A DNA stretch of 64,000 nucleotides from Herbidospora yilanensis (lineage in GTDB: Bacteria > Actinomycetota > Actinomycetes > Streptosporangiales > Streptosporangiaceae), in assembly GCF_001570565.1 (NCBI RefSeq), contig NZ_BBXE01000036.1, positions 1 to 64,000 of the forward strand, given 5' to 3'. Both the position numbers and the translations under genes were made by a program. Shown here piece by piece: positions 7,947 to 18,200 of the stretch. The notes below the pieces were generated by a model, which did no database searches, was not told the origin of the DNA, and worked only from the letters and a program-made list of their open reading frames with translations. The first letter of the stretch is position 1, and each line of letters begins with the position of its first letter.

Positions 7947-9617
7947 CTACACGTCCAACGCGGCGTTCACCGTCGGGGTCAGCCGGGTCCACACGATCCG
8001 GGCCTCCGCCGCGTTCCCCCCGCGCGTACCCATCACCCAGTGGCTCAGTTGGGGAGTCTCGCCGCTGTCCTGGATCACCCACGTCACGCCGGTGTCGGTG
8101 CCGTCGCGGAACAGGCGGGCCACGCCCGTGCTGTCGGTCACCACCTTCCACACCGCCGGCGCCGACGGCGCGGCGAAGACACGTTCCCAGGTGGCCGAGC
8201 CCTTCCGCATGGTCCAGACGCCCCCCTTCTGCACCGTCAGCATGAGCCGCCTCGCCCCGTTGCACACCTTCGTCCCCAGGCACACGCCCTGGCCGGTCGC
8301 GGGGTCGAGGGCGCTGTCGTCCACGACCTGGCCCTGGAACTCCACCGTGAAGTCGCACATCTCGGCGATCGTCTTGCGGGCCGCGACCGGCTTGGCCGTC
8401 GTGGAGCGGAGGCGCAGGGCGCCGTCGGAGCCGACGGCCGCGCCCGTGTCCAGGGTCCAGCGGCCGGGGGCGAGGTCCTTGGGCAGGGGGGTGTCGAGGG
8501 TCAGGCGGGCCACCTTGATCTCGATCTGGTTGTGCTCCCAGACCACGGCGAGCACGCCGGGGGTGATCTCGGCGGCGCTCGGGTAGACGTCCCAGCCGCG
8601 CGCGGTGGTCTTGGTCAGGCGGGGGCCGTCGGCGAACAGACGGCCGGGTTGCCAGGGTTCGCCCGGGTTGGCGACCTTGTAGTGGAGGACCTCGCGGAAG
8701 CGGTCGGGACGGGGTTCCCTGATCGGGCCGGCGAAGGTGTTGTAGAGGGCGATCTCCCGTCCTGCTGAGTCGATCATGAAGAAGGTCTTCACGTAGTAGT
8801 TGGGCAGGTCGGGGTGGAGCCGCATCGGCGCCCAGGTCAGGCCGCCGTCGGTGCTCGTGGTGGTCGCGCAGTGGGCGGCCGAGACGCGGTAGTGGGGGTC
8901 GCGGTCCTCCGGCCGGGCGCGGCGGACGAGCGCCCGGGTCACCATCACCAGTGTGCCGTCCGGGCGCAGGGCGATCTGGGGTTCCTCGACGCCGATGCCC
9001 GGTGGGTTGGCGGCCGACGCGCCCGCTTTCCAGGTCTTCAGGTCGGTCGAGCGGAGCACCGCCGCCTGGGACGCTCCGGCGCCCTGACGCCAGAACGGGA
9101 CCGTCCACACGTCGCCGACCTTCACCGGTTTGCCGGCCACCACGACGCCCCGGGTGTTGGGCGGCACATCGACGCTGATCGGCTGGTCGACCCAGGTCGT
9201 GCCGCCGTCGGGGGAACGCTTCATGGTCAGGTGGACGGGGAATCTATCGACGTCGGATTCCTCGCGGTCCTCGGCGACGGTGATGCGGCCGAGGAGGGCG
9301 TACACGAAGGAGCCCTCGGTGAAGAGCATCGCGTAGTGGTAGCGGTGGGTGGCGGTGGCCGCCGCGAGGGTGCCCTTCCTCCAGGTGGCGCCGCCGTCGC
9401 CGGTGACGGCGAACTTGATGGCGCCCTGGTCGGTGGGGGTGCGGTCGTGGGGGTCGGGTACGCCGGACCGCCAGCACACGATCCATCGGCGGGCGTCGAG
9501 GGCGACGATGTCCGGCACCCTGTTGCCCTCGCGGACCAGTTCTCCCGCGGCGTCGCGCTCCACGGTCGCGTCGACGACGACCGGACGGCCGACGCCCGCG
9601 CCCACGATTTCACTCAT
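7947..9617 (-). CDS. sialidase-like (BNR/Asp-box) protein
   Basis: A 556-residue predicted six-bladed propeller of the sialidase superfamily. Three Asp-box repeats are clear: TGDGGATW (about 73), SPDGGTTW (about 135) and STDGGLTW (about 255). NRVPDIVAL near residue 33 occupies the place of the sialidase FRIP motif. From about residue 385 there is a second beta-rich domain resembling a LamG/concanavalin fold (FTVEFQGQVVDD through VWTRLTPT). No signal peptide is visible at MSEIVGAGVGRP, which is odd for a glycan hydrolase. Substrate cannot be assigned. It stands alone, convergent with egtD. Confidence 0.75.
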   Translation of the reverse strand: MSEIVGAGVGRPVVVDATVERDAAGELVREGNRVPDIVALDARRWIVCWRSGVPDPHDRTPTDQGAIKFAVTGDGGATWRKGTLAAATATHRYHYAMLFTEGSFVYALLGRITVAEDREESDVDRFPVHLTMKRSPDGGTTWVDQPISVDVPPNTRGVVVAGKPVKVGDVWTVPFWRQGAGASQAAVLRSTDLKTWKAGASAANPPGIGVEEPQIALRPDGTLVMVTRALVRRARPEDRDPHYRVSAAHCATTTSTDGGLTWAPMRLHPDLPNYYVKTFFMIDSAGREIALYNTFAGPIREPRPDRFREVLHYKVANPGEPWQPGRLFADGPRLTKTTARGWDVYPSAAEITPGVLAVVWEHNQIEIKVARLTLDTPLPKDLAPGRWTLDTGAAVGSDGALRLRSTTAKPVAARKTIAEMCDFTVEFQGQVVDDSALDPATGQGVCLGTKVCNGARRLMLTVQKGGVWTMRKGSATWERVFAAPSAPAVWKVVTDSTGVARLFRDGTDTGVTWVIQDSGETPQLSHWVMGTRGGNAAEARIVWTRLTPTVNAALDV

Positions 9618-9773
9618 GGGACCCCACCGAAGCGAAGTGTTTGTCTGCTTTCAATAGACAGGAGATGAAATATGTGGCTTCGACCTGCTGATCAGTCGGG
9701 CGGCAAGCGGTCTGCAAGCGATGCCGAATACAACTAAGTCACGCGAAACAACGCTTTATCGGGGGATGTTGGC

Positions 9774-9914
9774 ATGCGTACTACCCGGCTCACCCGGCGG
9801 CGGACCGACCTCCACGACGGCCCGCGCCGCGACGAGGAGTTCGACCGGACCGGCGAGTTCCGCCGCCCTTCGACCGGCCATCGGCCGCAGGGAAGTCGGC
9901 GCGTTCGCGATTGA
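9774..9914 (+). CDS. possible 46-residue arginine-rich peptide
   Basis: ATG at 9774, TGA at 9912-9914, with GGGGGA at 9761-9766 as a Shine-Dalgarno 7 nt upstream. The product starts MRTTRLTRRRTDLHDG and contains DEEFDRTGEFRRP; it is highly charged (arginine plus acidic residues). Third codon positions are mostly G or C, which supports coding. A hairpin at 9927-9958 follows the stop. No family is recognised. It sits in a 510-bp gap between the sialidase-like gene and pirin that otherwise holds no convincing gene. Confidence 0.4.
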   Translation: MRTTRLTRRRTDLHDGPRRDEEFDRTGEFRRPSTGHRPQGSRRVRD

Positions 9915-9926
9915 TCGTCGAAGGCT

Positions 9927-9958
9927 CGGGAACTGGTCGGTCCCACGGTCAGTTCCCG
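9927..9958 (+). terminator. hairpin after the short ORF
   Basis: CGGGAACTG (9927-9935) pairs perfectly with CAGTTCCCG (9950-9958). It starts 13 nt after the stop of the 46-residue reading frame, a normal place for a terminator. Confidence 0.45.
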
Positions 9959-10030
9959 TGCCGACGGCACAGAACCAAACGGGAACAGGTATACCGTCCC
10001 GCCACCCGGCGGGTGGACGGGATCGTCGCG

Positions 10031-10066
10031 GATCTCGGCGAGTTTGGCGCACAACTCGCCGAGATC
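10031..10066. terminator. 14-bp perfect inverted repeat downstream of pirin
   Basis: GATCTCGGCGAGTT (10031-10044) and AACTCGCCGAGATC (10053-10066) are exact complements around TGGCGCAC. The minus-strand pirin gene ends 62 bp to the right, so this may be its terminator. It also faces the hairpin at 9927-9958. Confidence 0.5.
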
Positions 10067-10127
10067 CACCCGTTTTCCCGGCCTTTCATGGACGAACGCC
10101 GCGATGTCCCAGGACGGCCAGATCGGG

Positions 10128-11099
10128 TCAGTGGTGTCCCGCCGGGATCGTGCCCAGCCGTCCCGCCTGGAAGTCCTCGAACGCCTGCTGCAGCTCCGCC
10201 TGGGTGTTCATCACGAACGGCCCGTAGTGGGCCACCGGCTCGCCGATCGGCTTGCCGCCCAGGATGATCACTTCCATGTTCGGCGACCGGGTGTCCTGCG
10301 TCTTCGCCGCCGCCAGGGTGATCGTCTCGGCCTGGGTCGCGCCGAATCCCTCGTACACGGCCAGTTGTCCCATCTCGATGGGCTGGCCGTCGCTCCCGGC
10401 GGTTCCCCGGCCGGACAACACGTACGCGAGCGCGTTGAAGTCGGACCGCCACGGGATGGACAGCCGCGCCCCGGGCGTGATGCTCGCGTGGATGAGCGTG
10501 ATGGGCGTGTGGGTGGCTCCGGGGCCGAGGTGACCGGCCACGTCACCGGCGATCACGCGGACCAGGGCTCCGCCGTCGTGGCTGCTCAGCAGCACCACGT
10601 TGGTTCGCCCGATGTCCTGATATTTCGGCGCGAGCATCTTCGACTTGGAGGGCAGGTTCACCCAGAGCTGGATGCCGTGGAACAGGCCGCCCTTCTGGAC
10701 CAGCCACTCCGGCGGCGCCTCCTTGTGGAGCAGGCCCGAACCGGCCGTCATCCACTGGGTGTCGCCGTTGGTGATGGTGCCGCCGCCGCCGTGGGAGTCG
10801 GTGTGGTCGAAGACGCCGTCGATGATGTACGTCACCGTCTCGAAGCCCCGGTGCGGATGCCACGGGGTGCCCTTCGGCTCGCCGGGCGCGTAGTCCACCT
10901 CGCCCATCTGGTCCATCATGATGAACGGATCGAGATACTTTGGCTTGATCGTGGCCAGTGCTCTTCTGACCGGGAATCCCTCACCCTCGAAGCCTGAAGG
11001 CGCGGTGGCGACGGTCAGGACCTTGCGCTCGTGCACGGCCGCCATGGGCTCGGGCAGCCGGGGGAGGGTGAGCGGGTTGTCCACGGTTACGGCGGGCAT
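10128..11099 (-). CDS. pirin family protein
   Basis: A 323-residue bicupin. The metal-binding cupin motif is seen around PWHPHRGFETVTYI (about residues 80-93) with GDTQWMTAGSGLLHKE following; the C-terminal cupin is more degenerate. Some pirins act as quercetin dioxygenases and others as redox or transcription cofactors; which applies here is unknown. GGAAGGAG precedes the ATG on the minus strand. A MarR-like dyad lies between it and the divergent DUF1445 gene, and actinobacterial pirin genes are often under MarR-type control. Confidence 0.9.
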   Translation of the reverse strand: MPAVTVDNPLTLPRLPEPMAAVHERKVLTVATAPSGFEGEGFPVRRALATIKPKYLDPFIMMDQMGEVDYAPGEPKGTPWHPHRGFETVTYIIDGVFDHTDSHGGGGTITNGDTQWMTAGSGLLHKEAPPEWLVQKGGLFHGIQLWVNLPSKSKMLAPKYQDIGRTNVVLLSSHDGGALVRVIAGDVAGHLGPGATHTPITLIHASITPGARLSIPWRSDFNALAYVLSGRGTAGSDGQPIEMGQLAVYEGFGATQAETITLAAAKTQDTRSPNMEVIILGGKPIGEPVAHYGPFVMNTQAELQQAFEDFQAGRLGTIPAGHH

Positions 11100-11141
11100 C
11101 TGGGGCTCCTTCCTGCTTGTCGACTATGCACCCACAACTTG

Positions 11142-11155
11142 GTTGAGGTTTCAAC
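11142..11155. promoter_or_regulatory. MarR-like operator dyad
   Basis: GTTGA-GGTT-TCAAC, a perfect 5-bp dyad with an extended context (minus strand ATAGTTGAAACCTCAACC) typical of MarR-family sites that read TTGAA/TTCAA arms. It is the only clear dyad in the 77-bp gap between pirin (minus) and the DUF1445 gene (plus) and could control both. No MarR gene is in the window. Confidence 0.45.
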
Positions 11156-11176
11156 TATTCCGGAGGACGTTCCCGT

Positions 11177-11938
11177 ATGACCCCTCACGAGGCCCGGAGC
11201 CGGTTCCGGGCCGGGCTTAAGACGCCCACCGCAGGGTGGTGTCCCGGGTACGCCCAGGCCAACCTGCTCGCCGTGCCCGCCGACCTCGCATACGACATGC
11301 TGCTCTTCGCGCAGCGCAATCCCAAGCCCTGTCCGGTCCTCGATGTGGGAGATCCTGGGGCCACAAGCCTGCCGATCTTCGCGGGGGACCTGCGGACCGA
11401 TCTGCCGGGCTATGTCGTGTACGAGAACGGCGCACCCGTCGCCGAGGTCACCGACGTGACCCGGTTCTGGCGGGACGATCTCGTGCCGTTCCTGATCGGG
11501 TGCAGCTTCACCTTTGAAGACGCCCTGGTCAGAGAGGACATACCGGTCAGGCATCTGGAGACGGGCGGCAACGTGCCCATGTATCGCACCTCGGTGCCGT
11601 GCCGCCCGGCCGGGCGGTTGTCGGGGCCGATGGTGGTGTCGATGCGGCCCATCCCGGCCGGGCGGGTCGCCGACGCGGTCCGCGTCTCCGCGCGTTATCC
11701 GGCGGTCCACGGCGGGCCCGTCCACATCGGAGACCCGGCGGGCCTGGGGATCGACGACCTCGACGTGCCCGACTTCGGCGATCCGGTCGAGGTCCGGCCG
11801 GGGGAGGTGCCGGTGTTCTGGGCCTGCGGGGTCACCCCGCAGGCCGCGGTGATGGCGGCCGGGGTCCCGTTCGCGATCGGCCACGCGCCGGGGCACATGG
11901 CGATCACCGACGTCCGGGACTCGGCCTACCAGATGTGA
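11177..11938 (+). CDS. DUF1445 protein, D-glutamate cyclase/hydro-lyase-like
   Basis: A 253-residue protein of the DUF1445 family. Family members include the hydro-lyase-like domain fused to or related to mammalian D-glutamate cyclase, which converts D-glutamate to 5-oxoproline. Family features are the opening [28 protein letters not shown] (about 110-122) and the end [32 protein letters not shown] at 11161-11165 precedes the ATG. Bacterial function is inferred from the family, not from a specific residue seen here. Confidence 0.85.
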   Translation: MTPHEARSRFRAGLKTPTAGWCPGYAQANLLAVPADLAYDMLLFAQRNPKPCPVLDVGDPGATSLPIFAGDLRTDLPGYVVYENGAPVAEVTDVTRFWRDDLVPFLIGCSFTFEDALVREDIPVRHLETGGNVPMYRTSVPCRPAGRLSGPMVVSMRPIPAGRVADAVRVSARYPAVHGGPVHIGDPAGLGIDDLDVPDFGDPVEVRPGEVPVFWACGVTPQAAVMAAGVPFAIGHAPGHMAITDVRDSAYQM

Positions 11939-13321
11939 CTAGAGGCCGTAGGTCTCCAGCAGGCGCAGCCACACCTCGCTCACCGTCGGGAACGACGGCA
12001 CCGCGTGCCAGAGCTTGTCGAGCGGCACCTCGGCGGTGATCGCGATGGTGGCGGAGTGGAGCATCTCGCCGACCGCCGGGCCCGCGAAGGTCACGCCGAC
12101 GAGCACCTTGCGGTCTTCGTCGACCACGGCCTTCGCGCGCCCGATGTAGTTCTCGGCCGACAGGTAGGCGCCGGTGATGCCGCTCATGTCGTACTCGACG
12201 GAACGGATGTTGAGCCCCCGCCGCCGCGCCTCCTCCTCGGTGATCCCGACCGCGGCGACCTGCGGGTCGGTGAAGACGACCTGGGGCGGGCCGTAGTGGT
12301 CGGCCTGGTCGCGCATCGACGGCAGGTCGTCGGCCCGGCGGTTGGCGCGGGCCGCGATCACGTCGCCGCACAACCGGGCCTGGTATTTGCCCATGTGGGT
12401 GAGGAGCGCCCGGCCGTTGGCGTCGCCGACCGCGTAGAGCCAGTCGTGCGCGGTCGAGCGCATGCTGTCGTCGACCTCGATCGGGCGGCCGTCGGGCAGG
12501 CCGACGGTCTCCAGGCCGATGTCGACGCCGATGCGGCGTCCGGCGGCGACCAGGATCTCGTCGGCGGCCAGCGTCGTGCCGTCGGAGAGGTGGGCCACGA
12601 CCTCGCCGCCGGTCCGCTCGACCCGCTCGATCCGGGTGCCGAACCTGATGTCGATGCCCCGGGCCGCGAGCGCGTCGGCGACCATCGTGGCGGCGAAGCT
12701 CTCGCACCGGCCGAGCAGCCGGTGGCCGCGCACGACCATGGTCGTCTCGGTCGCGCCCAGCGCGTGCAGCGCCTGGGACATCTCGCACGCCACCACGCCG
12801 CCGCCCAGCACGATCAGCCGGCCCGGCACCTTCTTCACGCCGGTGGCCTCGCGGTTCGTCCACGGCCTCGCCTCGGCCAGCCCCGGGATCGGCGGGATGG
12901 CCGCCAGGCTGCCCGTCGCCACCACGACCGCGTGCCGCGCGGTCAGCACCCGGCCGCCGACGTCGACCTTCCGCTCCCCGGCGAGCCGGGCCCGGCCCCT
13001 GATGTACGTGGCCGGCAGCGACTCCAGCCAGCGCGCCTGGCCGCTGTCGTCGTAGTCGCCCACCGCCCAGTCACGCCGCGCCAGCACCGCCTGGACGTCG
13101 ATCGGCCCCGCCGTCAGACCGGCCGCCCGCTCGACCTCACCGGTCAGGTCGACGGGGCGCAGCAGGGCCTTACTCGGCACGCACGCCCAGTACGAACACT
13201 CGCCACCGGCGAGCTCGGCCTCGATCACGGCCACCGACAGGCCGCCGCGTACGGCCCGGTCGACGACGTTCTCCCCGACCGGCCCCGCACCCATAACGAT
13301 CACGTCGAAGACGTCAGCCAT
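11939..13321 (-). CDS. FAD-dependent pyridine nucleotide-disulfide oxidoreductase
   Basis: A 460-residue class I flavoprotein of the dihydrolipoamide dehydrogenase/mercuric reductase superfamily. The N-terminal FAD fold is VIVMGAGPVGENV. The redox pair lies in GGECSYWACVPSKALL (Cys42 and Cys47, C-x4-C). An NAD(P)-binding fold follows (LIVLGGGVVACEMSQALHALG). The second FAD motif LYAVGDANGRALLTHMGKYQA and the dimerisation domain ending HAVPSFPTVSE complete it. No 2-oxoacid dehydrogenase genes are near, so substrate is unassigned; a thiol or metal/quinone reductase is possible. Its stop abuts the stop of the DUF1445 gene. Confidence 0.9.
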   Translation of the reverse strand: MADVFDVIVMGAGPVGENVVDRAVRGGLSVAVIEAELAGGECSYWACVPSKALLRPVDLTGEVERAAGLTAGPIDVQAVLARRDWAVGDYDDSGQARWLESLPATYIRGRARLAGERKVDVGGRVLTARHAVVVATGSLAAIPPIPGLAEARPWTNREATGVKKVPGRLIVLGGGVVACEMSQALHALGATETTMVVRGHRLLGRCESFAATMVADALAARGIDIRFGTRIERVERTGGEVVAHLSDGTTLAADEILVAAGRRIGVDIGLETVGLPDGRPIEVDDSMRSTAHDWLYAVGDANGRALLTHMGKYQARLCGDVIAARANRRADDLPSMRDQADHYGPPQVVFTDPQVAAVGITEEEARRRGLNIRSVEYDMSGITGAYLSAENYIGRAKAVVDEDRKVLVGVTFAGPAVGEMLHSATIAITAEVPLDKLWHAVPSFPTVSEVWLRLLETYGL

Positions 13322-13365
13322 CTCTTCCTCCCGTTGATCTCCGATCCGACCGTATCTCGCGGGCC

Positions 13366-13382
13366 GCTAGATCCGATCTAGC
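13366..13382. promoter_or_regulatory. palindromic operator candidate upstream of the exporter
   Basis: GCTAGATC-C-GATCTAGC, a perfect 8-bp dyad, 23 bp before the ABC ATPase start codon and 45 bp from the divergent oxidoreductase start. Size and position suit a TetR-type repressor site. No TetR gene is present in the window. Confidence 0.5.
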
Positions 13383-13405
13383 ACGCGGCCTCGCGCCTAT
13401 GGGGC

Positions 13406-14382
<977 letters not shown>

Positions 14383-14386
<4 letters not shown>

Positions 14387-15234
14387 CCGCCACCACCGCG
14401 ACCGAGACGGCCGAGCCGGTCTACGTCCCCGCCGCCGAGACCATCGGCGCGGTCCTCGACCCCCGGGAGCGGCCGGCCCGGCCGAGCGCGTTGTCGGCGT
14501 CGCTGACGTTCGGGTGGCGGGCCGTGCTGAAGATCAAGCACGTGCCGGAGCAACTGTTCGACGTGACGGCGTTCCCGATCATGATGACGCTGATGTTCAC
14601 CTACCTGTTCGGCGGCGCGCTGGCCGGGTCGACCGGGGAGTACCTGCAGTTCCTGCTGCCCGGGATCATGGTGCAGAGCGTCGTGATGACCACCATGTAC
14701 AGCGGGCTGGCGGTGAACATCGACATCGCCAAGGGCGTGTTCGACCGGTTCAAGTCGCTGCCGATCTGGCGGCCGGCGGCTCTGGTGGGCAACCTGCTGG
14801 GCGACGTGCTGCGCTACGTGCTGGCCTCGCTGGTGATCACCGTGGTCGGGCTGATCCTGGGCTTCCGGCCGGGCGGCGGGGTGATGGGCGTGGCGGCGGG
14901 CATCGGGCTGCTGGTCGTCTTCTCGTTCGCCTTCTCGTGGATCTGGACGATGTGCGGGCTCTACCTGCGCAGCGAGAAGTCGGTCATGGGGGTCAGCATG
15001 CTCGTGCTGTTCCCGCTGACCTTCCTGAGCAACATCTTCGTCGACCCGTCGACCATGCCCGGGTGGCTGCAGGCGTTCGTCGAGGTCAACCCGATCACCC
15101 GGCTGGTGGCGGCGGTCCGGTCGCTGATGTCGGGCGACCCCGACATGGGCGAGCTGACCTGGGTGTTCATCGCCACGGCGGCGCTGCTGGCCATCTTCGG
15201 GCCGCTGACGATGCGGGCCTACAACCGCAAGTAG
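14383..15234 (+). CDS. ABC-2 type permease, DrrB family
   Basis: A 283-residue membrane subunit. A cytoplasmic N-terminus of about 55 residues is followed by six hydrophobic segments (for example [16 protein letters not shown], the [16 protein letters not shown] helix and [16 protein letters not shown]). The conserved [11 protein letters not shown] and [14 protein letters not shown] stretches identify the ABC-2/DrrB group of lipophilic-drug exporters. It is translationally coupled to the ATPase and forms the complete exporter with it. Confidence 0.9.
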
Positions 15235-15238
15235 CCGC

Positions 15239-18200
15239 TCAGAGCCGCCAGCGGACCGGCGACTCCGGCCGGTAGCCGCACGAGGAACCGGTGCTGATCG
15301 ACCCGCGCAGATGGGAGGCGAGAGACGGATGGCGTTCGCCGAGTTTGCGCAGGGTGTCGCGGATGCGGGCGGTCACCGTCTTGCGGGCCCGCTCGGCCTC
15401 GTCGCCCAGCCGCCGGTCGCGCCCGGCCAGCCCGGCGGCGGCGCGCAGTTCGTCGAGCAGGGCCTGCCGCTCCCGGTCGAGGGCGGCGGCCCGTTCGTCG
15501 TCGCCGAGCCCGGCGGCCCGGTCGATCTCCTCGTCGAGCCGGGCCAGGTGGCGGCGGTAGCGGGCCTTGGCCTCGTCGTCGAGCACGGCGTCGCCGCCGA
15601 AACCGCGGGCCGCGACCACCTCGCGGCCCCCTTCGGGGTTGAGCAGCCGGACCGCCGGGATGTCGGTGCCCGGCGAGCCCAGCAGGAGGTGGAGGTCGCG
15701 CAGGCCCTTGGCGTCGGGCATGCGCACCACCAGGTCGTCGTAGGCGAGTTCCCAGACGTCACCGTCGCGGCGGAACGTGGGCGCGAGCCGGGGAGGCCGC
15801 GCCGGGGCGGCCTCGGGCCGGATCTCCTCGACCTTCCGGCGGATGTGGCGCATGCCCAGCTCGGCCGCCTCGGCCGCCGCCTCGTCGAGCGCCACCCGGC
15901 CGCGCAGCGGCTCGCCGGCGGCCAGCAGCGCCCGGCCGAGCCCCACCTCCGCCTCGACGACCCACGGCCGGGCCTGGAACGCCACGGCGGAGTCGCGGGC
16001 GGCGGTGAAGCGGGCGATGGCGTCGTCCCACCGGCCGCGCGAGGCGGCCAGCACGCCGAGCCAGTGGTCGACCGGCCCGGCGATGTCGCAACCGCCGATG
16101 CTGACCAGCCAGCCGCCCGAATGGGGGAGCAGTGTCTCGGTCGCCCACGCCGTCAGCTCGGGGTCGGCCGACTCGGCCGCCGCGTGGGCGATGAACCGCA
16201 GCCCGAGCGGGGCGAAGCTGCGGGGATAGGCGTCGAGGCGGTCGTCGGGCAGCACGCTCAGCGCGCCGGCGAGGTCGCCGGCCTGCAGGGCCGTGATGCC
16301 CGCCAGCAGGTCGACCTGGTTGTGACCCGTCGACCGGAGACGCTCCAGCACCGCCGGGATCTCGGCGAACCGGCCCTGGTGGAGCAGCGCCGACCACAAC
16401 ACGTGGTCGCTCATGAAGCCGAACATCTCGCGGCTGTCCTCGGCGATCACCTCGATCGCGCCGCGCAGGAACTCCTCGGCCTCCGCGAACCGGCCGGCCA
16501 GGGTCATGATGATCGACTGGTCGACGCGGGCGGAGAAGATCATGCGTTCGCCGCCGACCCGCAGGGCGAAGGCGGTCGACTCGCTGAACTGGTCGAGGTA
16601 GGCGGGGTCGCCCGCCTCCAGCAGCGCCACCCAGCGCAACGACGCGGCGAAGTGTTCGGTGTCGGTGTCGGAGGCGCGCCGGGCGACCGTCTCCATCTCG
16701 CTGGTCAGCTCGATGCGCTCGGCGGCCGTGCCCAGCCCGAACAGCACGTCGTGGCGGGCGGCCAGGCCGAAGGCCAGCGCCTCGTGGTCGTCGCCCGCGC
16801 GGGCGACCGCCGCGATGTGGACGGCGAGCTCGTCGGCCATCGCGTCGGGCGTGGTCGGGTCGCTCCCGATCAGCGCCTGGTAGGCGATCCGCACGACCTC
16901 GGTGCTGCGGCCACCGGGGAAACCGCCGATCATGCCGGGCCCGTCGATCCGGTAGTAGCTGATCGCCACCCGGGCCAGCAGGTCGGGATCGCCCGTCTGC
17001 TGGGCGAAGGTCCAGGCCGATTCGAGGGTGGCGCGGGTCTCCTCGACGTCGTCGAGGTGGAACAGGCAGGAGCTCAGCTCCATGGCGATCATCGCCCGGC
17101 GGCGCGGTTCGAGTCCCTCGCCCCGGTCGGCGGCCCGCCGCAGATGGCCGATCGACTCGTCGATGGCCATGCGCCCATGGGCCTCGCCGGCCGCCGACAG
17201 CAGCCGCTCGACCGCGACCGCCGACGGCAACTCCCGGCCCGCCTGGTAGGCGTGGCGGGCCTGGTCGGCCGGCAGGAGGAGGGCCTTGAGCGCCGGATCG
17301 GCGTCGAGGACCGTGATCACCCGGGCGTGCCGCCCGGCCGCGCCCTCGCCGAGCGACTCGTAGAGCGTCTCGCGGACGAGATCGTGGGCGAACGCCAGCC
17401 GCCCCTCACCCGACTGGACGACCAGCCGCGCGGCCACGGCCTGCCCGAGCAGCCCGTCGACGCGGGCGGCCGGCAGCCCGGCCAGCGCGGCCAGCACGTC
17501 GCGGTGGAACTCGCGCCCCAGCACCGACGCGTCGGTCAGCAGTTCGGCCACCCGCGGCGGCAGCAGCGAGACCCGTTTCTGCAGCGCGTCGCGCACCCCC
17601 GGCGCGATCGCGGTCACCGAGCCGCCGCCCTGCCAGAGCCGGGTGGTCTGCTCGACGAAGAACGGGTTGCCGCCGGTTCTCCGGTGGACCTCGTCGACCA
17701 CCGCCGGTTCGGGCACCCGCCCGGCGGTGCGGGCCATCAGCGCGCCGACCTCGTCGCGCCCCAGCCCGGTGAGGGAGATGCAGGTCGACTTCGCCACCAG
17801 CGGCATGATCAGCGGCGCCAGCGGATGGTCGGGCGCCTCGGCCTCGACGTCGCGGTAGGTGCCGAGCAGCAGCAGCCGCTCGAACCAGGTGTGCTGCGCG
17901 GCGAACTCCAGCAGCTTCAGCGACGCCGTGTCGGCCCAGTGGAGATCGTCGAGCACCACCACGACCGGACGGCGCTGCGCCACCGACACCAGCGCCGTCG
18001 TCACCGCGTCGTAGAGCCGGAACCCGTCGAGCACCTCCTTGCCGCCGCCCGACCGCTCGCCCAGCAGGATGGCCAGCACCTCGGCGGCGTCGGGCCCCAC
18101 CGACGACCACTCGCCGGCCCGGCGCAGCGCCCGGATGACCTGCACCCAGGGCCAGTAGCCGGGGGCGCCGCCCGACTGCCAGCACGACCCCCCGAGCACG

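Noticed and set aside
9734-10069. A minus-strand frame starting DLGELCAKLAEIRDDPVHPP
   Set aside because: The first residues look protein-like, but the rest has poor composition (Arg/Ser-rich, no pattern) and the start lies inside the inverted repeat 10031-10066. At best a gene remnant.
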